Shown piece after piece: positions 28,395 to 36,482 of a stretch of DNA of 64,000 bases (its first letter is position 1; each line of letters opens with the position of its first letter). The DNA is taken from positions 20,399-84,398 of the forward strand of contig JABDKX010000076.1 of assembly GCA_013001975.1 (NCBI GenBank). The letters run 5' to 3'. The notes beneath the pieces are model-generated. The model did no database searches and was not told the DNA's origin. It saw only the letters and a list, made by a program, of their open reading frames with translations. The translations under genes were made by a program, and so were the position numbers. This stretch comes from Saprospiraceae bacterium. Lineage in GTDB: Bacteria > Bacteroidota > Bacteroidia > Chitinophagales > Saprospiraceae.

Positions 28395-28627
28395 TGTTAT
28401 TAAATTTCAATACGCAAGATAAAACTACTTCAACTTATATGTAATAATAACTGACTTATAAATTAATTAATTGTCAAAAAAGTTATATTTCCTAAGACAT
28501 TTATAAAATTTAATAGAAATTTCTTGCGTTAATTACCCTAATTAATATCATGAAACAACTTCTATTAAAGCCAGTATTGATTAACTGATATTAACTATGA
28601 CTAACGAAAATCCAGTTTTATCGCTTT

Positions 28628-29200
28628 ATGCAAAATTACTTAGATGATCTAAATTTCGTCGCTGACTTATTACTTGACAACAAGGTAATACTCTCTCCTA
28701 CCGATACCGTATGGGGATTAGGTTGCAATGCCATGAGTCAAATTGCAGTGAATAAGATTTATGAAATCAAACAAAGGGATTCTGATAAGCCATTTATTTT
28801 GTTGGTTAATAGTATTGAACAACTTAAGAAGTATATAAAACATGTTCATCCAAGAATAGAAACATTAATACATTTTCACCAAAGACCACTCAGTATTGTT
28901 TATGAAGCCAATGGTCATCTTCCAACTTATTTAAAGAATAAAGATAACACAGTGGCGATTCGAGTGACGAAAAATCAAATGCTCATTGATTTAATTAATA
29001 AAATAAATCAACCTCTTGTATCTACCAGTGCTAATATTCAAGGATCGCCCACACCTAGTAAATATGAAGAAGTTCAAAGTAATATTTTAGAAAAAGTGGA
29101 CTATATTTTCAAGAGTGAAAGAAAATCTCAGGATTCCAATCCGCCTTCTATGTTGATCAAGTTTGATGAAGAAGGTGAATTAATTTTCCTCCGCAAGTAA
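28628..29200 (+). CDS. L-threonylcarbamoyladenylate synthase (Sua5/YciO/YrdC family)
   Basis: A 190-residue YrdC-fold protein that makes threonylcarbamoyl-AMP for the t6A37 modification of ANN-decoding tRNAs. Motifs: SPTDTVWGLGCNA (about 22-34), KIYEIKQRDSDKPF (about 42-55) and VSTSANIQGSPTPS (about 135-148). The length is that of YrdC/TsaC without the C-terminal Sua5 domain. Its last 21 bases overlap the 3' end of the convergent S41 protease gene. Confidence 0.92.
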   Translation: MQNYLDDLNFVADLLLDNKVILSPTDTVWGLGCNAMSQIAVNKIYEIKQRDSDKPFILLVNSIEQLKKYIKHVHPRIETLIHFHQRPLSIVYEANGHLPTYLKNKDNTVAIRVTKNQMLIDLINKINQPLVSTSANIQGSPTPSKYEEVQSNILEKVDYIFKSERKSQDSNPPSMLIKFDEEGELIFLRK

Positions 29201-30751
29201 TGCCATTGTGGTTTTCTGATTATTGATAAATTTTAATGCCTCATTGACATAGGCGTCTTTCGCATTAATGGCATCAAGGTAAGCTGCTTCTCCTTCAGAA
29301 ATTCTAATATATCTCGCCTTCAGAAAATCTGAAAAGTCCATATCGCAACCGTTAGTTAATTCTTCGTATGCGTCTCCATAAGTATTAAGAATAAAACTTT
29401 TAAAGGCATCAGTATTCAAAACTTCTAATTCTATATCATCACTTTTAGCTTTAACCATCTCATTGATGATGTAATAATCTGCATAATCTTTCATACTATA
29501 ACAATACTCGCTGAGTGTTGCATCAACAGTAACGTCAGGTATTATCCCTCCACCACCTGCCACTTCTCTTTCAAGGAGTAAGGTTTTGTATTCGTTGCTG
29601 TCTAAATGAAAACTCTTATTAATATTTTGATATGATTTTTGGATCAGTCTTCCACTTGGTGTGTAATATTTTGCAATAGTCAACCTAAGTGCACCACCAT
29701 TTTTAAGCGGGAATATCTCTTGCACCAAACCTTTGCCATAACTTTGTTTGCCAATAACGACCCCTCGATCCCAATCTTGAATTGCACCCGCCAAAATTTC
29801 ACTTCCAGAAGCAGAGTATTCATTTATTAAAACAGCAATTTTTCCAATATTAAAAAAGCTTTTTCCTGTTGAAAAGTATTCCGCTTTTTTTCGATTTAAT
29901 CCTTCTGTGTAGCAAAGCAACCGATCTTTATCTTCAAACAGTTGTGAAAGAATACTGATAGCCTCAGGTAAAAAACCTCCTGGATTATCTCTAAGATCGA
30001 TGATCAAATTCATTCGTTTTTTATCTCCGATCAAAGTTTCGATTGACTTCATAAATTGCTCATAGGTATTTGAGCTAAATCTGGTCATTTCTAAATATGC
30101 TGTTTGCTCGTCTATCAGATAAGAATTATTCGCTGAAGACATTTCAATCGTTTTTGGATTGATTTTTATGATCTCGTTTTCTTCTGAATCGACATGTTTT
30201 AACATGATACTGATTTCTTTGTCAGCATTATTTTTAAAATAAGATCTTATCGTTGAGAATGGCGTATTGTTGCCAGCTATAGTATCTCCATTTATTTGTA
30301 AAAGGGCATCTCCTACTCTTATCCCTGCCTTTTCAGCAGGACCTTCCTCTAATAATCTGCAAATAAAAAAGGTATCTTTTAACATCAAGGTTTCAATGCC
30401 AATTCCATTGTATTCTCCCTCCATTTTTTCATTATGATCTTCCCATTGATCAGGAGAGATATAACTTGAATGCGGATCTAATTGTCTTAAAATGTGTTTG
30501 ATCGCATCAACAGCTATAACGTCATGATTTAAACTGTCGACGTAATTGGTTTCTATAAACCTGAGAATCTCTTCTATCCTTCCATCTTGATGAGAAACAT
30601 TTTGAGACGATCCATTTTGAAAATTGATCAGTGAGTAATCATTATTGTTAAAATTCATATTATAACCAGCCAATAAGCCAATCGCTGCTGAAATCGCGAC
30701 CAATAATGGTTCCCATACTCTATACTTGACTTTGTTATGCTTTTCTGGCAT
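29180..30751 (-). CDS. S41-family C-terminal processing protease
   Basis: A 523-residue periplasmic protease: N-terminal membrane anchor or signal (VAISAAIGLLAGYNM, about 18-32), a PDZ domain (about 95-185, YNGIGIETLML to ISIMLKHV) and the S41 catalytic core with the Ser-Lys dyad S317 (SASGSE) and K340 (SYGKGLV). C-terminal processing proteases trim unfolded or tagged envelope proteins. The last 130 residues form a helical extension of unknown role. Converges on the sua5 gene with a 21-base overlap. Confidence 0.93.
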   Translation of the reverse strand: MPEKHNKVKYRVWEPLLVAISAAIGLLAGYNMNFNNNDYSLINFQNGSSQNVSHQDGRIEEILRFIETNYVDSLNHDVIAVDAIKHILRQLDPHSSYISPDQWEDHNEKMEGEYNGIGIETLMLKDTFFICRLLEEGPAEKAGIRVGDALLQINGDTIAGNNTPFSTIRSYFKNNADKEISIMLKHVDSEENEIIKINPKTIEMSSANNSYLIDEQTAYLEMTRFSSNTYEQFMKSIETLIGDKKRMNLIIDLRDNPGGFLPEAISILSQLFEDKDRLLCYTEGLNRKKAEYFSTGKSFFNIGKIAVLINEYSASGSEILAGAIQDWDRGVVIGKQSYGKGLVQEIFPLKNGGALRLTIAKYYTPSGRLIQKSYQNINKSFHLDSNEYKTLLLEREVAGGGGIIPDVTVDATLSEYCYSMKDYADYYIINEMVKAKSDDIELEVLNTDAFKSFILNTYGDAYEELTNGCDMDFSDFLKARYIRISEGEAAYLDAINAKDAYVNEALKFINNQKTTMALLAEEN

Positions 30752-30916
30752 ATCGGATAATGATGTTATTTTTTTAAAAGAATAAAGATATATTAAATGA
30801 CAAATTTGTTATTGTATTGTTCAGTTTAAGTTAAAGTCAAATCGAAAGAAAGTCTGAAAAATTTATAAAAAGAATTTAATCAATTATCGCTTTTTTAAAT
30901 AAAACCTAAAATAAAC

Positions 30917-30924
30917 TAACTTTG
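30917..30924 (+). promoter_or_regulatory. Candidate -7 promoter element for the Lrp-family regulator
   Basis: TAACTTTG, a perfect TAnnTTTG match 44 bases before the start codon. A T-rich block ending at about 30896 could serve as a degenerate -33 element. The implied leader is about 35 nt. Confidence 0.5.
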
Positions 30925-30967
30925 CATCTCTTTTAATAGATAATTTCTATTCAAAACAGTTAATCTA

Positions 30968-31447
30968 ATGAAAAAAGTTTTTGTTCCTGACGATATTGAT
31001 TTAAAAATTCTATCCATTTTAATGGTAGATGCAAAGAAAACATATGCTGAAATTGGCAAAGAGCTTTTTATTTCAGGTGGTACCGTTCATGTAAGAATAA
31101 AAAAACTCATGGATGCTAATGTTATTCTAAATTCTCAACTGAAAGTAGATTATTCTAAATTAGGATATGACATCACTGCTTTTTTAGGAATGTATCTTGA
31201 AAAAAGTAAGTATTATGATTCTGTTTCTCAGCAACTGGGTGAAATTCCAGAAATTTTGGAAGCACATTACACAACGGGTACTTATAGTATTTTTGCTAAA
31301 GTTATTTGTAGGGATACAGATCATTTGAGAGACATTATTTCTCACCAGATTCAGCAAATAAATGGAATTCAGAGAACAGAAACATTCATATCGTTACATA
31401 ATAGTTATGAGCGTCCGCTAAAGATTACCCTGAGTAGCGACTCATAA
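30968..31447 (+). CDS. Lrp/AsnC-family transcriptional regulator
   Basis: A 159-residue regulator with an N-terminal winged helix-turn-helix (residues about 7-55, DLKILSILMVDAKKTYAEIG then ISGGTVHVRIKKL) and a C-terminal RAM/AsnC effector domain (about 70-150, GTYSIFAKVICRDTD). Family knowledge: it senses amino acids and forms octamers that wrap DNA. The nearest candidate targets are the divergent S41 gene and the gene itself; nothing here decides. It ends 11 bases before the convergent DoxX gene. Confidence 0.92.
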   Translation: MKKVFVPDDIDLKILSILMVDAKKTYAEIGKELFISGGTVHVRIKKLMDANVILNSQLKVDYSKLGYDITAFLGMYLEKSKYYDSVSQQLGEIPEILEAHYTTGTYSIFAKVICRDTDHLRDIISHQIQQINGIQRTETFISLHNSYERPLKITLSSDS

Positions 31448-31458
31448 TGTAAAACACT

Positions 31459-31878
31459 TTACATAATACTGTCTACTCTACTATCAATGGAGTATTTACC
31501 TGATCCAAGTAGGTATATTGATAAAAATCCAAGCATATATATTAATGCTGGTTCTTTTGAGCCCCCATCCGCGCTTTGCATAAACCATGGATCTCCCGAA
31601 TGAATAACAAATGCGGCAATCAACATTGTAATGATCATTGGTAATGCAGCCAATCTGGTTTTGTATCCAATAATAATCATTATACATGCTATGAATTCAG
31701 CTGCAACGGCTAAAATTAAAGAGATTTTAGGGGGCATTCCCAACACAGAAGGAAATCTTATTTCACCGCCTGCTAAAAGCATATTAAATTTTGATAACCC
31801 ATGGCCCAGTAACATATACAGACCGAAACCAAGCCTCAGAACCAAAGCAGCCAAGTCAGGGTATCGAATAATCATCAT
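31459..31878 (-). CDS. DoxX-family membrane protein
   Basis: A 139-residue protein with four transmembrane helices: LVLRLGFGLYMLLGHGLSK (about 11-29), ISLILAVAAEFIACIMIIIG, LAALPMIITMLIAAFVIH and ALIYMLGFLSIYLL. The GHGLSK and E in AAEF are typical of DoxX. The family is linked to redox or sulfur metabolism at the membrane; the role here is unknown. Its ATG overlaps the stop of the START-like gene by four bases, so the two are translationally coupled. Confidence 0.9.
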   Translation of the reverse strand: MMIIRYPDLAALVLRLGFGLYMLLGHGLSKFNMLLAGGEIRFPSVLGMPPKISLILAVAAEFIACIMIIIGYKTRLAALPMIITMLIAAFVIHSGDPWFMQSADGGSKEPALIYMLGFLSIYLLGSGKYSIDSRVDSIM

Positions 31879-32255
31879 CCGCCACAGACAATTTGAAGTT
31901 CAGAAATTTGAGAAGCCCACAAATCCATTTGTTCTTGCTCCTCTCCTTTTTCACAAAAATCAGTGATTTCTAAAATCGTTTGGCGCGTTATATCTGATTT
32001 ATACATTCTAAATTCGAAGTACTCGTCAGCAGACTCGTCTTCAATCCATTTAAATTTTAGGCGTTCTTCTTCTATATCATCTATAAGGATGGCTTCTTCG
32101 TCAGAACCTTCCCATGTAAACGTATATATATCATCATTGATATCAACGCCATCGCAAAACCAACGGACTAAATTTTCAGGGGCTGTTAAAAACTGGTAAA
32201 TTATGGCGGGTGAAGCTTTGAATATAAACTCCATCTCTATTTTCACTCTACTCAT
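31875..32255 (-). CDS. START-like domain protein
   Basis: A 126-residue helix-grip protein close to the AHSA1 group. It opens with KIEMEFIFKASPAIIYQFLT (about 5-24), contains WFCDGVDINDDIYTFTWEG, and closes with the helix WASQISELQIVCGG. This short START-like protein is very common in Bacteroidota, of unknown ligand. Co-translated with DoxX (ATGA-type overlap); the pairing with a membrane protein suggests transfer of a hydrophobic ligand, which is inference. Confidence 0.85.
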   Translation of the reverse strand: MSRVKIEMEFIFKASPAIIYQFLTAPENLVRWFCDGVDINDDIYTFTWEGSDEEAILIDDIEEERLKFKWIEDESADEYFEFRMYKSDITRQTILEITDFCEKGEEQEQMDLWASQISELQIVCGG

Positions 32256-32373
32256 TAATTAGTTTGTTTATTGATACTTTGTATCTCGTATAAGCGCAAA
32301 ATATATATTTTAATTCCTTCAAATAAAAAAAAAACGAAGAATATTTTCAAAAAGAGCCATAAATAGGAGAAAG

Positions 32374-32404
32374 TTTGCTACATTTTCCTTTAGAATGAGA
32401 TTTG
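32374..32404 (+). promoter_or_regulatory. Candidate sigma-factor gene promoter (TTTG-N19-GAGATTTG)
   Basis: TTTG at 32374-32377 and GAGATTTG at 32397-32404 are 19 bases apart, matching the Bacteroidota -33/-7 layout with one mismatch in the -7 box (G for T). Transcription would begin near 32411, downstream of the longest possible reading frame start but before the preferred ATG, which supports that ATG. Confidence 0.35.
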
Positions 32405-32473
32405 GTCTTGCGATTAAGCAAGGATAATAATACTTTTGGCAATTGTAATTCGATTGCTAAAATAAACCAGAGG

Positions 32474-33340
32474 ATGAGGCAACTAAAAATAACTAAGTCA
32501 ATTACTAATAGAGAAAGTCAATCTCTAGAAAAATATCTACAAGAAATAGGAAAAGTTGACCTTCTAACACCAGAAGAAGAAGTAGATTTAGCAAAAAAAA
32601 TTAAAGAAGGCGATCAAGAAGCCTTAGAAAAACTTACAAAAGCAAATCTCAGGTTCGTTGTTTCTGTTGCGAAACAATATCAAAATCAAGGCTTATCTCT
32701 TAGTGACCTTATCAATGAAGGGAACTTAGGGCTTATAAAAGCAGCTCAACGATTTGATGAAACCAGAGGATTCAAATTTATTTCTTACGCTGTATGGTGG
32801 ATCAGACAATCTATTCTTCAAGCATTAGCTGAGCAATCTAGAATTGTTAGACTCCCTCTTAACAAAGTAGGATCTTTAAATAAAATTAATAGAGCCTTTT
32901 CTGAACTCGAACAAGAGTTTGAAAGAGAGCCTTCTTCTGAAGAGCTTGCTGAATTATTAGAAATTACATCTGATGAGGTAGAAACAACTTTAGGTGTGGC
33001 TGCAAGACACGTATCTATGGATGCACCATTTGTTGATGGTGAAGATAATTCCTTATTAGATGTGCTGGAAAACAGCGGTACGCCTGGTACTGATACCAAA
33101 TTGGAATATGCGGAATCTCTTAGAAGAGAAATCGAAAGATCTTTAAACACATTGACAGAAAGACAATGTGATGTTATCAAGCTTTATTTTGGAATTGGAA
33201 TTGAGCATCCTATGTCTTTGGAAGATATCGGGGATCGATTTGGATTAACAAGAGAGCGTGTGAGACAAATTAAAGATAAGGCGATTAACAAGTTGAGATC
33301 TGCATCAAGAAGCAAATTACTCAAGCATTACTTAGGGTAA
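32474..33340 (+). CDS. rpoD: Primary sigma-70 factor (RpoD/SigA)
   Basis: A 288-residue sigma-70 protein with regions 1.2 to 4.2 but no region 1.1, the normal form of the primary sigma factor in Bacteroidota. Region 1.2 is [15 protein letters not shown]; region 2 has [20 protein letters not shown] and [10 protein letters not shown]; region 4.2 carries [19 protein letters not shown] start at the ATG at 32474, giving [16 protein letters not shown], the conserved N-terminus in this phylum. The frame is open to 32402, but those 24 residues look unlike a sigma factor and the candidate promoter lies over them. Confidence 0.95.
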   Translation: MRQLKITKSITNRESQSLEKYLQEIGKVDLLTPEEEVDLAKKIKEGDQEALEKLTKANLRFVVSVAKQYQNQGLSLSDLINEGNLGLIKAAQRFDETRGFKFISYAVWWIRQSILQALAEQSRIVRLPLNKVGSLNKINRAFSELEQEFEREPSSEELAELLEITSDEVETTLGVAARHVSMDAPFVDGEDNSLLDVLENSGTPGTDTKLEYAESLRREIERSLNTLTERQCDVIKLYFGIGIEHPMSLEDIGDRFGLTRERVRQIKDKAINKLRSASRSKLLKHYLG

Positions 33341-33494
33341 TAACACCCATTTCTTTTCAATTAAAAAATTTCATCATTTAAGGGTCACCCTTTTAGGTGA
33401 ACGCAAAAGAATGAAATAACTTGAATCACGTATTCAGGGTGTTTTTTAATTAAATACTTATGTGATATTTGATCATAATTAAACACACTTGATT

Positions 33495-34472
33495 ATGAAA
33501 ACAATATCTCAATTAAAATTATTTTACCCGAAAGTAATATTGCTTTTTATATTATGCTTTTCAGCTAATTTTATAACTAGTCAGAACATTATAATTGACG
33601 GAAGTTGTGAGGGTCATAACACCAATGGTTGTGATTATAATAACTCAGATACTAATTTTAATGGACATTTTACTAATCTGACTGCATTCACTTTTAACGG
33701 TTCTGGCGAAATTGATATCATGAGATCAACATCTTGTATTGGTGAAAATCCTCCAGTTGGTGCAACCCATTTAGGAATAGCCCACAATGGTGATCTGAAT
33801 AGATGGGATCAATTTTCGTTTAATTTGACAACTCCTATTGTTGCTGGTGCTGATTATGATATAAGTTTTTGGCTTGATGTAGTACAATATTCTAATCAAT
33901 CAGAAGGAAATTTAGAAATTGGTATATCCACAACAAGTACATCATTTGGAACTTTAGCATTTACTGCAACAGCTCCTCTTATAGATCCTTATACATACAT
34001 CACTGGTTCATTTACAGCACCAATAGCAGGTAATTATCTTACAGTTAGACCTCAGGCAACAGGTGCTACAAATAGGTGTTGGCTGCATGTTGATGGTTTT
34101 GAATTGCTTGGTGAAGTATTACCATTATGTGACGTTGACAATGCCAATTTAGATACAATGATTATGCCTGTTGATACACTTTCGGATTATACATTTGCAT
34201 CTGAAGATTCGATTGTGTTAACTGGCAAAATATTAGCTGGTACAGGTGCCGATACCTTTGTTGATTTGAGAGCGACTTCTGTGATCATTCTAAATGGACC
34301 ATTTGAGTCTGAATTAGGAACACGTGCATTGATTTATATTGGGGCTTGTGATGGCAGTATGCTATTCACAAATGAAGAAGACGAGATTGTTTTGAAAAAA
34401 GCTGAAAACAATGATGCAAAGAAAGAAGATGGCATTGAATTTAAAGGTGATACAGTAGATACCGTGCCTTAA
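33495..34472 (+). CDS. Secreted protein with jelly-roll-like region and 3-coathanger-type segment
   Basis: A 325-residue secreted protein (signal peptide to about residue 30, ANFITSQ). Residues about 30-205 form a beta-rich region with ATHLGIAHNGDLNRWDQFSF that resembles a lectin-like jelly roll. Residues about 225-290 match the pattern I know as a 3-coathanger stack (LTGKILAGTGADTFVDLRA, then VIILNGPFESELGTRALIYI). It ends in a charged tail (KKAENNDAKKEDGIE) instead of a T9SS sorting domain. I start at the second ATG (33495); 33489 is also possible. Role unknown; surface adhesion is a guess. Confidence 0.75.
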   Translation: MKTISQLKLFYPKVILLFILCFSANFITSQNIIIDGSCEGHNTNGCDYNNSDTNFNGHFTNLTAFTFNGSGEIDIMRSTSCIGENPPVGATHLGIAHNGDLNRWDQFSFNLTTPIVAGADYDISFWLDVVQYSNQSEGNLEIGISTTSTSFGTLAFTATAPLIDPYTYITGSFTAPIAGNYLTVRPQATGATNRCWLHVDGFELLGEVLPLCDVDNANLDTMIMPVDTLSDYTFASEDSIVLTGKILAGTGADTFVDLRATSVIILNGPFESELGTRALIYIGACDGSMLFTNEEDEIVLKKAENNDAKKEDGIEFKGDTVDTVP

Positions 34473-34488
34473 TTTTAAATTTCAATTA

Positions 34489-34520
34489 AAAAGGGTTGTA
34501 TAAATAATTACAACCCTTTT
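34489..34520. terminator. Bidirectional terminator between the secreted protein gene and glpX
   Basis: AAAAGGGTTGTA (34489-34500) pairs perfectly with TACAACCCTTTT (34509-34520) around an eight-base loop. The A-run and T-run at the two ends let it work on both strands, which fits the convergent genes on either side. Confidence 0.85.
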
Positions 34521-34526
34521 CTATTT

Positions 34527-35480
34527 CTAGTAATTTGGCTTACGATCAAAATGATGTTCTGCTTTGATATGTCTGATTGTTCCAGACTTACTTCTCATAA
34601 CAATAGAATGCGTCATAGCTCCCCAACTTTTAAAGTGAACGCCTTTTAATAAACTACCGTCAGTAACTCCTGTTGCAACGAACATAACATCACCACTCGC
34701 TAATTCATTCATAGTAAACAGTTTGTTGATATCAGCTACACCCATTTTTTTTGCACGTTCTATATCATCATCATTTCTTGGAACCAATACACCTTGAAAA
34801 TCTCCTTTTACACAACGCATGGCTGCAGCTGCAATAACACCTTCTGGAGCTCCTCCTGTACCTAGCAACATATCAATTCCAGAATCAGGTAACGCAGTGG
34901 CAATAGCCGCTGAAACATCACCATCACCAATTAAATATATACGAGCACCTGTATTTCTAACTTCCTGAATTAATTCTTTGTGTCTGGGTCTGTCTAAAAT
35001 GACTGCTGTGAGATCTGACACCGAGCAAGACTTTCTTTGCGCCAATCTTTTTAAATTATTAGTTGGGGTATCTCTGATATCTATCGATCCTACCCCGTCA
35101 GGACCAACAGCTATTTTATTCATATAAATATCAGGAGCATTCAAAAGATTTCCTTTTTTACCAATGGCCATTACAGAAATTGAATTATGACCACCAACAG
35201 CGCAGATGGTTGTTCCTTCCAGAGGATCTAATGCAATTTCCAACTCAGGACCTTGTCCCGTTCCTACTTTTTCACCTATGTAAAGCATAGGTGCTTCGTC
35301 ACGTTCTCCTTCACCGATAACAACGGTTGCGTTACAATCAACAGTATCTAACATTTTACGCATTGCATCCACAGCAGCTTGATCTGCTGCTTTTTCATCT
35401 CCCTTTCCCATCCATCTTGCAGAAGCAATAGATGCCATTTCTGTAACACGAACAAATTCTAAAGCCAGGTTTCGATTCAT
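34527..35480 (-). CDS. glpX: Class II fructose-1,6-bisphosphatase (GlpX)
   Basis: A 317-residue GlpX-type phosphatase of gluconeogenesis. Metal and substrate motifs: ARWMGKGDEKAADQAAVDAM (about 21-40), GEGERDEAPMLYIGE (about 56-70) and ALDPLEGT (about 83-90); GTGGAPEGVIAAAAMRC comes later. The length fits the family. It hydrolyses fructose 1,6-bisphosphate, and some relatives also sedoheptulose bisphosphate. A perfect -7 promoter match lies 49 bases upstream. Confidence 0.95.
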   Translation of the reverse strand: MNRNLALEFVRVTEMASIASARWMGKGDEKAADQAAVDAMRKMLDTVDCNATVVIGEGERDEAPMLYIGEKVGTGQGPELEIALDPLEGTTICAVGGHNSISVMAIGKKGNLLNAPDIYMNKIAVGPDGVGSIDIRDTPTNNLKRLAQRKSCSVSDLTAVILDRPRHKELIQEVRNTGARIYLIGDGDVSAAIATALPDSGIDMLLGTGGAPEGVIAAAAMRCVKGDFQGVLVPRNDDDIERAKKMGVADINKLFTMNELASGDVMFVATGVTDGSLLKGVHFKSWGAMTHSIVMRSKSGTIRHIKAEHHFDRKPNY

Positions 35481-35528
35481 TATTTATTGGTTAAAAGATT
35501 AAGTATTTTTTTATAGTAATTCTGGCAA

Positions 35529-35536
35529 CAAATGTA
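35529..35536 (-). promoter_or_regulatory. Candidate -7 promoter element for glpX
   Basis: Minus-strand TACATTTG, a perfect TAnnTTTG match, 49 bases before the glpX ATG. About 15-22 bases further upstream the minus strand reads AATTTTTTCT, a poor -33 box. Confidence 0.5.
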
Positions 35537-35690
35537 GGAAATAAATTATGAGAAAAAATTAAATATGCATTAATTATTTTAAGTCGAAGTTAGTGTAAAT
35601 GAGACACTTATGTGTAGGGAATCATATTATGATAACAAGAAAGCTATTGATATTTTTGAGAATAAAAAAAGAAGGCGTTTCCTCGATATT

Positions 35691-35716
35691 GTGTTCCCAT
35701 AGGAGCACTTGTTTTT
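35691..35716 (+). terminator. Orphan terminator-like hairpin
   Basis: GTGTTCC (35691-35697) pairs with GGAGCAC (35702-35708), including one G-U pair, around a four-base CATA loop, and is followed by TTGTTTTT. This is terminator geometry on the plus strand, yet no plus-strand gene lies upstream within the gap. Confidence 0.5.
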
Positions 35717-35846
35717 AATATTTAATAATTCAAGAAGTTTTATATTTAATAAAAACTAATCTCATCTATAGTATAAATTATTTAAAATGGTAAACAAAAA
35801 AGTAGTTAAACTAAAATTTATTTTATTTCTGAGTTTGGTATAAAAA

Positions 35847-35875
35847 AAAAGCGTAACAAAAATTGCTACGCTTTT
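35847..35875 (-). terminator. Terminator of the small basic protein gene
   Basis: AAAAGCGTA (35847-35855) pairs with TACGCTTTT (35867-35875) over an 11-base loop, starting 20 bases beyond the stop codon of the 76-residue gene; the long A-run at 35842-35850 is a U-tract on the minus strand. Confidence 0.7.
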
Positions 35876-35895
35876 AAGATTTTATTTGTAATGCC

Positions 35896-36126
35896 TTATA
35901 CAGATTCGGCTACTTTTTCAAAGTTATCTTCTTGAAACTTTTTTCCATCCCAAACTCCTAACCAATCACAATTTTCTGGTTGCGTCTTCAAGTATTGTCT
36001 GTAAGCATCAACAGCTTTTTTCTTTTCAATTCTTTTAATGGTAATATTGTTATTATATCCTTTTTTGATATTGAAATAATATATACCTTTTCCAAATTCA
36101 AATTTTTTCGTACGTGGTCTAGCCAT
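35896..36126 (-). CDS. Small basic protein of unknown function
   Basis: A 76-residue protein with a basic N-terminus (MARPRTKKFEFGKGIYYFNI), a middle YNNNITIKRIEKKKAVDAY and a C-terminal DWLGVWDGKKFQ (about 54-65). No signal peptide or membrane segment. Having its own strong terminator and an ATG with a short AT-rich leader supports a real gene. I do not recognise the family; the lysine-rich, strand-helix-strand look would suit a small nucleic-acid-binding protein, but that is a guess. Confidence 0.7.
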   Translation of the reverse strand: MARPRTKKFEFGKGIYYFNIKKGYNNNITIKRIEKKKAVDAYRQYLKTQPENCDWLGVWDGKKFQEDNFEKVAESV

Positions 36127-36482
36127 GTTGAAATATTTTTAACATTAATAAAATAAGATATTCACTCAATAATTGTTTACTCTTTATAGTACCCAGCCTT
36201 ATATTTGAAATAATGTGCTTTTAAATGAAAATCTCGCCATAAAGTACTATTAACGGAAATCCTGAAAAAATAGTTCATTTTTAGCTGTAGAAATTTATAG
36301 TTATTTCAAATTTTTAATATAATAATTGTTTATCATGTTTTTATATATTAAATAAATAATTAATAAGAATAGATCTTGATCACCATAAACAAGGCCCAAT
36401 TGCCATTATGATTACTTATCGTCAGACTTCCTTGCATAGAAAAGTGCTACTTTTATGTTTTTATTTTAAATAAAAATAAGTA
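36127..36482. other. 356-base gene-free intergenic region
   Basis: Divergent promoter region between the small basic protein gene and the methyltransferase gene. AT-rich, no credible reading frame. It contains one perfect -7 match on the plus strand (TATATTTG, 36200-36207), which lies 276 bases before the methyltransferase start, and no terminator in between, so it would give a long leader or an unannotated small RNA. Confidence 0.5.

Larger units (their letters stand above)
35481..35895. other. 415-base gene-free region with promoter match and orphan hairpin
   Basis: No reading frame here looks like a gene. It holds the glpX -7 element (35529-35536), a plus-strand TATTTTTG at 35651-35658, a plus-strand hairpin followed by a T-run (35691-35716), and at its far end the terminator of the next minus-strand gene (35847-35875). 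The rest is AT-rich with nothing I can name. Confidence 0.6.

Noticed and set aside
32402-32473. N-terminal extension of the primary sigma factor
   Set aside because: These 24 residues do not resemble region 1.1, and the candidate promoter overlaps them; MRQLKITKS at 32474 is the conserved start in this phylum.
33341-33444. Long-range stem AACACCC/GGGTGTT after the sigma factor gene
   Set aside because: Only seven pairs separated by about 90 bases; too weak to call a terminator.
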